From: Floridanema evergladense
GTDB lineage: Bacteria > Cyanobacteriota > Cyanobacteriia > Cyanobacteriales > Aerosakkonemataceae
Assembly: GCF_041929205.1 (NCBI RefSeq)
Contig: NZ_JBHFNT010000071.1
Length of the DNA: 64,000 bases
Direction: 5' to 3' (one strand)
Below the pieces are notes generated by a model. It saw only the letters and a program-made list of their open reading frames with translations. It did no database searches and had not been told where the DNA came from. The position numbers and the translations under genes were made by a program. Numbering within the stretch: position 1 is the stretch's first letter; each line of letters begins with the position of its first letter. This document shows, in pieces, positions 57,288 through 64,000 of the stretch.

Positions 57288-58859
57288 TTACAGATTGTTA
57301 ACTAAAGGCAGTTTTACTGTGAAGGTTGCGCCTTTTGCTTCGCCTTCACTTTGGACGTAGATAACTCCGCCATGTAATTCTACGATATGACGAACGATCG
57401 CTAATCCTAGCCCTAAACCACCGTAAGATCTAGTAGTTGAACCATCAGCTTGTCGAAAGCGATCGAACACAAATGGCAAAAATTCTGGTTTAATACCTAT
57501 ACCTGTATCTTTCACTTCAATCACTACGAATTTGAGGAGAGAAGATGCACAAGCAAGGTTTTGTTGTTCAGTTGTCTTTTGCCATTCTTCGATTTTCAAA
57601 TTAATCTCAATACTGCCTCCTGATGGAGTAAATTTAATGGCGTTAGATAGTAAATTCCAGATTACTTGTTGTAAGCGATCGCTATCTCCTAAAATTTTAT
57701 CTTTAACTTCATCGTGGACGAATCTTAATTGAAGTTGTTTGGCAACAACTGAGGGCAAAGAAATATTGATTACTGTTTCTATAATTGGAACAATATCAAT
57801 TAAGCTAATTTGTAAATGTAGCTTTCCAGTAATAATTTGCGAAACATCAAGGATATCTTCAATTAATTGTTTTTGTGACCTAGCGTTGCGTTCAATTGTT
57901 TCTAAAGCTTTAGCTACAATGGTATCGCTTAGTTTACCACTACGCAAGACTTGCGACCAACCAAGGATAGCATTTAATGGAGTGCGTAATTCATGGGAAA
58001 CTGTGGTTAAAAAATCATCTTTAATCCGATTTATTTTGGCTAATTCTTCGGCTTGTTTAATTAAAGTTTCTTCCATGTGTTTGCAATCACTAATTTCTGT
58101 AGTTATACCGCAAATTCCATAAAGAATTCCCTCGCAATTATAAAGGGGATATTTTAAAGAAAGAACTGTCACAGGTTGAGAATTAATTATGCAAAACTCC
58201 TCAAATTCCAAACTTTTTCCTAACTCAATTACTTGGCGATCGTTACAGCGATAAGCTTCTGCTATTTCATCAGGCAAAAAATCATAATCTGTTTTGCCTA
58301 TAACTTGACATCTAGAAACATTAAATACAGTTTCGCACTGGTGATTAAATAATAAATATCTACCATCCAAATCTTTAATATAAATAGCATTAGGAGAGTT
58401 TTCTACTATTGTTTGTAACCACGATTGACTTTGCCACAATGCAGCTTTGGTTTCCTCAAGTTTAGTAACATAATCAAAACATTGTTCTTGATTTTGGGGA
58501 GTCTCTACTAGTTTAGTTAAGGTAGATTTGTTTTGTAATAAAGTTACTGGCGTGATGAATAAAAAGCTTTGAAATAAGAAAAGAGAAGCTTGGATAACTC
58601 CTTCTTCACCTAAGATTAAAGAGTTTATCGGAGGTAGAAAAAAATAGACGATCGCTAACCCAGTTAATACAGTAGAAAAAACTGCTGCTTTTAACCCAAA
58701 ATACCAAGCGGTAATGATTACTGGAGCAAAAAACAGTACAAAAGCACTTGTTGTCACATCAATTACTTGATTCAATAGATACATTATTGACACAACAAGT
58801 AAATCTACGAAAAAAGTGAATCCATATAAGTGAAAGCCGGAAGAAGCAATTTTTTGCAT
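57288..58859 (-). CDS. Membrane sensor histidine kinase (DUF4118-PAS-HisKA-HATPase)
   Basis: A 523-residue kinase. Residues about 10-110 hold four hydrophobic helices like the KdpD/DUF4118 module. A PAS domain (ENSPNAIYIKDLDGRYLLFN) with a PAC tail follows at about 150-265. HisKA has the phosphoaccepting His in SHELRTPLNAILGWSQ. HATPase boxes are intact: N in NLLSNAIKFTPSGG, G1 DTGIGI, F FVFDRFRQ, G2 GGLGLGLAI. No receiver domain, and no response regulator gene is adjacent, so its target is unknown. Confidence 0.92.
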   Translation of the reverse strand: MQKIASSGFHLYGFTFFVDLLVVSIMYLLNQVIDVTTSAFVLFFAPVIITAWYFGLKAAVFSTVLTGLAIVYFFLPPINSLILGEEGVIQASLFLFQSFLFITPVTLLQNKSTLTKLVETPQNQEQCFDYVTKLEETKAALWQSQSWLQTIVENSPNAIYIKDLDGRYLLFNHQCETVFNVSRCQVIGKTDYDFLPDEIAEAYRCNDRQVIELGKSLEFEEFCIINSQPVTVLSLKYPLYNCEGILYGICGITTEISDCKHMEETLIKQAEELAKINRIKDDFLTTVSHELRTPLNAILGWSQVLRSGKLSDTIVAKALETIERNARSQKQLIEDILDVSQIITGKLHLQISLIDIVPIIETVINISLPSVVAKQLQLRFVHDEVKDKILGDSDRLQQVIWNLLSNAIKFTPSGGSIEINLKIEEWQKTTEQQNLACASSLLKFVVIEVKDTGIGIKPEFLPFVFDRFRQADGSTTRSYGGLGLGLAIVRHIVELHGGVIYVQSEGEAKGATFTVKLPLVNNL

Positions 58860-58996
58860 AAATCTCTGTATACTAAATTGTGGTATTTCAGCCCATACAT
58901 TTTATGTTTTCCTAAATACAGAGAGATTTGGCATCAATCACAAAGATGATTTTTTATTTTGACACGATCATCCTATAGGGAGAGCGATCGATAAAG

Positions 58997-60346
58997 TTAT
59001 TTAAATGTTGATTGACAAATTTGCCGAAAACGATCGCCTCTTTCTTCAAAACTTTTATATTGATCGAAGCTAGCACAAGCAGGAGAAAGTAGCACAACTT
59101 TAGCTTGATTTTGTTTAGCTAGTTCGGCGGCTTTAGGAATAGCACGTTCCATCGTTTCGACTATTTCATAATTATTATAGCCAATTTCATCAAATCTTTT
59201 GGCAAAGGCGTTTGCAGCATCACCAATGAGTAAAACTGCGGCTGTTTTTGCTTTAATCATACTCATCCAACCCGTGTCATCTCCGGCTTTTGCTTCGCCA
59301 CCTGCGATGAGTATTGCTGGGGCTGAAACTGCATTTAATCCTACTTCGGCTGCATCATAATTGGTGGCTTTACTATCATTAATAAAATCAATTCCTTGCC
59401 AAGTACAAATGTATTCTAAACGATGAGGAACTCCGGGGAAATTGTCGATCGCTAAAGCGATCGCATCTTTCTCAATTCCTGCCAAACAAGCCGCCGCTAC
59501 CGCCATCAACAAATTTTGTTTATTATGATCTCCGACCATTTTTAAAGCATTAACTTGGACAACCTTTTTTTCAGCAAAAATTACCCAACCATCTTCTATA
59601 TAAGCACCTTTACCATTAATTAATTCTGCTTTGCCTTTAACATTTGTCCAGTAAGCATTGGTAAAAAGTTTAGGTGCATTATGCTGTAAATAAGGATCGT
59701 TTCCGTTAAAAATTTGGGTTTCTGATTGCATCAGTAAATGTGCCTTAATGTTAAAGTAATTTTCTAAGGTTTTGTGGCGACTTAAGTGATCGGGAGTGAA
59801 AGTTGTCCAGATACCAATGCGAGGTGCAACTGAGGCGGAAGATTCGATTTGATAGCTGCTAATTTCGGCAATTACCCAATCTGGAAGAGTTTCTGCTAGG
59901 GCTAATTCACAAGCAGCAAAACCAATATTACCGCAAGCAGGAGCATTAAATCCAGCAGCTTGAAATATGGCTGCAATTAAAGCGGTAGTAGTAGTTTTGC
60001 CATTAGTTCCGGTAATAGCTACCCAAGGAATATTTCGCAGATGTCGCCATGCTAATTCCATTTCCCCGATCGCTTCAATTCCCAATTCTCTGGCACGAAC
60101 TAAAATAGCTGCATCCCAAGGAACTCCCGGACTAACTACTATTAAATTTGGTAATTTGGAATCGTCTAATTCTAGGGAATAACCTAATTTAACATCAATT
60201 CCTTCATTGATTAACTGTTCTGCTTGCTGTTGTAAATTGGGGTTATTGTTGCGATCGCTGACTGTAACTTGCCAACCTTCTCTTTTCAGCAGTCTTGCAG
60301 CAGCATTTCCCGATCTCCCCAAACCAATAATATGACCAATAGACAT
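58997..60346 (-). CDS. murD: UDP-N-acetylmuramoylalanine-D-glutamate ligase MurD
   Basis: Adds D-glutamate to UDP-MurNAc-L-Ala in peptidoglycan synthesis. 449 residues. Rossmann-like N-terminal domain (GLGRSGNAAARLL), ATP-binding loop AITGTNGKTTTTALI, and the ligase C-terminal part with NDSKATNYDA and LLSPACASFDQYKSFEERG, as in the family. It is not in a division cluster here; ftsQ-ftsZ lie 8 kb away. Confidence 0.95.
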   Translation of the reverse strand: MSIGHIIGLGRSGNAAARLLKREGWQVTVSDRNNNPNLQQQAEQLINEGIDVKLGYSLELDDSKLPNLIVVSPGVPWDAAILVRARELGIEAIGEMELAWRHLRNIPWVAITGTNGKTTTTALIAAIFQAAGFNAPACGNIGFAACELALAETLPDWVIAEISSYQIESSASVAPRIGIWTTFTPDHLSRHKTLENYFNIKAHLLMQSETQIFNGNDPYLQHNAPKLFTNAYWTNVKGKAELINGKGAYIEDGWVIFAEKKVVQVNALKMVGDHNKQNLLMAVAAACLAGIEKDAIALAIDNFPGVPHRLEYICTWQGIDFINDSKATNYDAAEVGLNAVSAPAILIAGGEAKAGDDTGWMSMIKAKTAAVLLIGDAANAFAKRFDEIGYNNYEIVETMERAIPKAAELAKQNQAKVVLLSPACASFDQYKSFEERGDRFRQICQSTFK

Positions 60347-60513
60347 AAGTTAAATGGTGATTCCCTGATTTTTTCCGTTTATCATATTACAGCCTAATGT
60401 GCTTTTTGCAATTAACTCTGTTGAAACTGAAGAAACGGTTCAACCAGGGAACGAGTGTCGAGTGTGGGGAGGTTATATTTCCTCTGCCGATCTGAGTCAA
60501 GGCAGATTTAGGA

Positions 60514-62664
60514 TCAACTCTTTACAATCGGGCCAAAATCTGCCAATACTCGCGCATGATTTCGTAATAATCCTAAGAGGTTTAACCGATTGCGACGAAT
60601 CTCCATATTTTCATCCATTACTAACACACTTTCCGGCCCATCAAAAAATGTGCTAACTGTGGGTGCAATGTTACTTAAAGCATCTACCAATTGTTGATAA
60701 TTGCGTTGTGCTTGGGATGCTTTGGTTTGGGGAACTAGTTGGACGATCGCATCATAAAACGCCTGTTCTGATGTCTTTTGGAATAACTCAGAATTTACCA
60801 CAGATGTAGGTTCTAATTCTTGTTTATTTAACTCTCCTTGTGCTGCTAAACGAGTGGAACGGTTGACAGTTTCGTAAATTTCATCTAACTTACCATTTTG
60901 GCGAATTCGTTGTAAGAAATCAGCCCGATTTCTCACATCTAATAAATCTTGCAAGGCGCGTTCTGTGTATTCTGGATCATTTTCTCCCAAAACTGCATTC
61001 ACTAAATCGTAATCAATTCCTCTTTCTTCTTGTAACAGAGTGCGAATCCGTTGAATGAAGAATTCTTGCAATTGAGATAACAATTCAACCGAGTTAGTTT
61101 TGGGGAATTTTGCTGCAAAATCCGTTACATTTTGCTCAATTAATTGTTGTAAATTAATCGGTAATTCTGCCGCCCAAGTAATGTTAACGATCGCATTTGC
61201 TGCCCGTCGTAAGGCAAAGGGATCGGAAGAACCAGTGGGTAACATTCCTAAGCCGAAAATTCCGATTAGGGTGTCTAGGCGATCGCTAATTCCCACCACT
61301 TGACCTGTCACAGTTTCCGGCAATTTATCCCCAGCACCACGAGGTAAATAATGCTCAAAAATACCCGTTGCAACTGCTTCTGTTTCTCCACTCGCAGCAG
61401 CATATTTTTGTCCCATTACTCCTTGTAATTCTGGGAATTCTCCCACCATTTGTGTTACTAAATCTGCTTTACACAACAAAGCCGATCGCTGAATATTTTG
61501 GCTATCTTCTGAGTTTAATTGCAATTGTTCCGAAATTTGTCCAGCTATCTTTTGAATCCGAGTAACTTTTTCCCGCACCGAACCCAAATCTTCTTGAAAT
61601 GTAACTTTTTCTAATTGCGGCAGATAGCTTTCTAAAGGTTTTGTCAAATCAACTTTATAAAAATATTGCCCATCAGCTAACCTCGCTCGAATTACCCTTT
61701 CATTTCCCCTAGCAATGATGTCTGCTTTCGCTGGATCGCCGTTAGAAATAGTGATGAAATGAGGCAATAATTCTCGATATTCGGCAGTTTTAAAAATTGG
61801 AAAATAACGCTGTTGAGTTACCATTACCGTTGTAATAACTTCAGTTGGTAAACTTAAAAAATCTGCATCAAAATTTCCGACAACCGTTGTGGGGAATTCT
61901 ACCAAATCAACAACTTCTGCTAACAAATCAGGGTAGATTTCAGCAACACCATTTTGTTGATTTCCTGCTGCTTGAATTTGTTCGTTGATTTTAATTTGTC
62001 GTTGTTCGGGACTAACTAGAACAAAAGCAGATTCTAAAGATTTCACGTAATCTGTAGCTTGAGGAATTGATATAGGTTCGGGATGTAAAACGCGATGTCC
62101 TTGGGAGGTGCGATCGCTCTTTACCACCTCCGAACCATTCACAATTTCGATCGGTAAAACCGCATCATCTAACAACGTAACTAACCAACGAATCGGGCGA
62201 GAAAATTTCAGATCGCCATCTCCCCAACGCATTAACCGCTTACCTTCCAACTTAGAAATCCATTGCGGAATTAACTGAGTTAAAATCTCCGCTGTCGAAC
62301 GTCCGGGAATGGTTTTTTGCACAAAAATAAAATCGCCTTTGTCCGTCGGACGAACTTCCAAAGCATCTAATTCTACACCTTGTTTCTTAGCAAAACCTTC
62401 TGCTGCTTTCGTTGGTTTGCCATCCTTAAAACCTGTTGCTGCTGGTGGCCCTTTTACCTCTTCCACTCGATCGGCTTGCTGAGTAGGTAAACCTTGAATC
62501 AAAACAGCGAGACGGCGTGGAGTCCCGTAAATGTCAATTTTCTCAGTGTTTAAAAATTGTTCCGCCAGAGTGTTGGGAATGATGGTTTGCCATTGCTGGA
62601 TGGCGCTAGAGACAAAGCTGGCAGGTAATTCTTCTGTACCGACTTCTAATAGGAAACTAGACAT
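60514..62664 (-). CDS. glyS: Glycyl-tRNA synthetase beta subunit
   Basis: Beta chain of the bacterial alpha2beta2 glycyl-tRNA synthetase, 716 residues, full length. It begins SSFLLEVGTEELPASFV, the hallmark of GlyS. The HD-like region and C-terminal anticodon-binding domain (DALSNIAPTVSTFFDGPESVLVM) are present. The alpha subunit gene glyQ is not in the window, which is usual in cyanobacteria. It lies upstream of murD on the same strand, 167 bp away. Confidence 0.96.
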   Translation of the reverse strand: MSSFLLEVGTEELPASFVSSAIQQWQTIIPNTLAEQFLNTEKIDIYGTPRRLAVLIQGLPTQQADRVEEVKGPPAATGFKDGKPTKAAEGFAKKQGVELDALEVRPTDKGDFIFVQKTIPGRSTAEILTQLIPQWISKLEGKRLMRWGDGDLKFSRPIRWLVTLLDDAVLPIEIVNGSEVVKSDRTSQGHRVLHPEPISIPQATDYVKSLESAFVLVSPEQRQIKINEQIQAAGNQQNGVAEIYPDLLAEVVDLVEFPTTVVGNFDADFLSLPTEVITTVMVTQQRYFPIFKTAEYRELLPHFITISNGDPAKADIIARGNERVIRARLADGQYFYKVDLTKPLESYLPQLEKVTFQEDLGSVREKVTRIQKIAGQISEQLQLNSEDSQNIQRSALLCKADLVTQMVGEFPELQGVMGQKYAAASGETEAVATGIFEHYLPRGAGDKLPETVTGQVVGISDRLDTLIGIFGLGMLPTGSSDPFALRRAANAIVNITWAAELPINLQQLIEQNVTDFAAKFPKTNSVELLSQLQEFFIQRIRTLLQEERGIDYDLVNAVLGENDPEYTERALQDLLDVRNRADFLQRIRQNGKLDEIYETVNRSTRLAAQGELNKQELEPTSVVNSELFQKTSEQAFYDAIVQLVPQTKASQAQRNYQQLVDALSNIAPTVSTFFDGPESVLVMDENMEIRRNRLNLLGLLRNHARVLADFGPIVKS

Positions 62665-62725
62665 AGACTGAAATGTTAGTAGAGTAGCTAAAACAGTCTA
62701 TCGTGATTTGATGCTCAAAAGGTTG

Positions 62726-62757
62726 TTGTAGAGACGATTTAGGAAAAGTCTCTACAA
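62726..62757. repeat. Inverted repeat between the TAXI gene and glyS
   Basis: TTGTAGAGAC and GTCTCTACAA pair perfectly over 10 bp with a 12-nt loop. It could end the TAXI transcript, though the T-run (TTTTAATTT) lies on the plus-strand side only. Confidence 0.5.
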
Positions 62758-62777
62758 TTTTAATTTAGCAATTGATT

Positions 62778-63998
62778 TCAGGGTGCGATCGCTTGTTTTC
62801 CAGTCAAATTCGCTTGATACTCAATTACATCCCTGGTTGCTTTGTAAGCTTCACTAAGAGTCCGAAAAGATTCTTGGGAGATTTTTTCGTCAATCAAATC
62901 TGTAGCAGCTTGAGCAAATACTTTATCCAGTTCTTCTAGAGCAACTTTTGCTGCTAATTGTTTTCCTTGCACTGATTTCATCAACTGAATAAAACTAGCA
63001 ATATGGCGATCGGCTTCATCTTTGCGTCGTCGTTCCAACCATGATTTTAGTTCCCAAAACCAAGAACCAAGTAACAAAATTACAGTTAAAATTAATGCTA
63101 AATAATCGGCGTTTTCTTGAATAAAAGAAGGACGATCGCGATCGAAATAGGCGATCGCGCCGGGATGAATTGGAATCCCCGTTCCCCCTGTAGTAGTCGG
63201 ACGAGTAATACTAGCAACTAAAGGTCTTACATCAGCAAATTCATCAGGAATACTATCAGCAACTTCTTGACGATTACTATCCAAAATTTCAGTAATTTCT
63301 TGCACAATCCGATCGTCAACTTTTTCACTAGCTAACAAAGTTCGTCGTACAGCAACTGAGGGCAAATCTGCTTCCGGTATTGGAGGATTGCTCCCCTGAT
63401 ATGCACCTTTGGGAATATCCATAGCTTCAAATGCTGGATACTTAATTCGCAAAGCAGCAGCCTGATCTAAAGGCAACAATCTGGCATTATATTTTTGCAC
63501 TAAATCAACAATATTCCGGTTGCCTAATGCCCGCACTCGAAAGAAAGCATCGGCTTGATTTTGTCGAAAAGCTAGATCGGATTCTAAACTGTTATTTCCC
63601 ACAAAAATAAAGTCTTTTTCTTGTAGTCCATAATGAGCAGCAATTCGCAGAAAAGAAATATATTGCCCACCCCTTCGCCACAAAGCAATTCGCTTTCCTT
63701 TAAGGTCAGTAAATTGTTGAATTGGAGAATTTGCCTTAACTGCTAATTGGAAGATATCTGGATACAAAAAAACCACAACGCGAGCCGATCGTCCAGCCGA
63801 AATATCCGCTTGAGCAGTAGCTAATTGTGCCTCTCCTTTCTCCAATTTTTCCAAATTTTCCTCTGTTCCTTTCGTTTCCACAACATCAATTTGGATCTGA
63901 GAATTTTTAGCTTCTACAACTTTTTCAATGGCTTTACTCAGAATGTAACTTTCACCATCTTTGCTACCAGCTACTAAAGTTAATTTGTGGGTTTTCAA
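62778..63998 (-). CDS. TAXI-family TRAP solute-binding protein with C-terminal membrane segment (5' end outside window)
   Basis: At least 406 residues, open to the right window edge; the first usable codon is a TTG at 63998, so the signal peptide lies outside. The TAXI/NMT1-like domain is seen from the edge (LTLVAGSKDGESYILSKAIE) through KGKRIALWRRGGQ. A transmembrane helix (ALILTVILLLGSWFWEL) lies near residue 305, followed by a charged helical tail (EADRHIASFIQLMKSVQGK). Standard TAXI proteins end before such a helix. No TRAP permease genes are in the window, so a sensory or scaffold role is as likely as transport. Confidence 0.8.
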   Translation of the reverse strand: MKTHKLTLVAGSKDGESYILSKAIEKVVEAKNSQIQIDVVETKGTEENLEKLEKGEAQLATAQADISAGRSARVVVFLYPDIFQLAVKANSPIQQFTDLKGKRIALWRRGGQYISFLRIAAHYGLQEKDFIFVGNNSLESDLAFRQNQADAFFRVRALGNRNIVDLVQKYNARLLPLDQAAALRIKYPAFEAMDIPKGAYQGSNPPIPEADLPSVAVRRTLLASEKVDDRIVQEITEILDSNRQEVADSIPDEFADVRPLVASITRPTTTGGTGIPIHPGAIAYFDRDRPSFIQENADYLALILTVILLLGSWFWELKSWLERRRKDEADRHIASFIQLMKSVQGKQLAAKVALEELDKVFAQAATDLIDEKISQESFRTLSEAYKATRDVIEYQANLTGKQAIAP

Positions 63999-64000
63999 GT

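Noticed and set aside
60425..60460. GGTTCAACCAGGGAACGAG, similar to the palindromic element core
   Set aside because: Only one short part is present, with no hairpins or ends; a relic is possible but not supported.

Overview
The window is chromosomal DNA of a cyanobacterium, most likely a filamentous form of the Oscillatoriales type. The evidence is the dense HIP1 octamer (GCGATCGC), tandem heptamer repeats of the CCCCAGT/CCCCAAT type (STRRs), ferredoxin-dependent NirA and NarB with NarM, the pentameric Hox hydrogenase, helical carotenoid proteins and a CBS-CP12 protein. The species cannot be named from sequence reading alone. No rRNA, CRISPR array, phage or intact insertion sequence was seen. 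One tRNA-Met is present.

Layout. 1-3.5 kb: the 3' part of a LysM/M23 peptidase gene, tRNA-Met(CAT), a HEAT-repeat protein and a small Mo-nitrogenase-C-terminal-like protein. 3.5-18.5 kb: a nitrate/nitrite assimilation cluster, nirA - nrtA - nrtB - nrtC - nrtD - nirA2 (NirA with a fused [2Fe-2S] ferredoxin) - nrtP - narB - psiE-like - narM. I find three NtcA-type promoters (GTA-N8-TAC, then exactly 22 nt, then a TAN3T -10 box): upstream of nirA, upstream of nirA2, and divergently upstream of the Mo-nitrogenase-like gene. 18.5-24.7 kb: DUF29 protein, an envelope operon murT - SH3 - double retropepsin - gatD, a polyproline protein and an L,D-transpeptidase. 25.2-39.7 kb: a hydrogen/fermentation island, hoxE-F-U-Y, a thermonuclease-like gene, hoxH, a three-gene module (2Fe-2S protein, PAS protein, SpoIIE-type phosphatase), hoxW, CBS-CP12, nifJ (pyruvate:ferredoxin oxidoreductase) and a dihydroorotate-dehydrogenase-like gene. 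40-45 kb: cobalt uptake cbiMNQO and a CobW-family GTPase. 45-46 kb: two tandem helical carotenoid proteins. 46-48 kb: a periplasmic protein and a SafE/ferric-reductase-like fusion. 48.3-52.5 kb: ftsQ, ftsZ, thiD and a coiled-coil membrane protein. 52.5-64 kb: FGE-like protein, membrane subtilase, histidine kinase, murD, glyS and a TAXI-type solute-binding protein cut by the window end.

How the parts work together. Nitrate enters through the ABC importer NrtABCD and/or the permease NrtP and is reduced to nitrite by NarB and to ammonium by two NirA enzymes, all drawing electrons from ferredoxin under NtcA nitrogen control. The Hox island balances electrons between NAD(P)H, ferredoxin and hydrogen. 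NifJ can link pyruvate oxidation to the same pools, and the inserted PAS/SpoIIE module and the CBS-CP12 protein look like redox or energy-state control attached to it.

The most noteworthy items are the hydrogenase-linked PAS/SpoIIE module, the CBS-CP12 protein whose C-terminal cysteine pair is broken, the divergent NtcA promoters, the two different nirA genes, and a roughly 102-112 bp palindromic element with terminal inverted repeats and AT-rich 4-5 bp target duplications (three complete copies and one degenerate copy).
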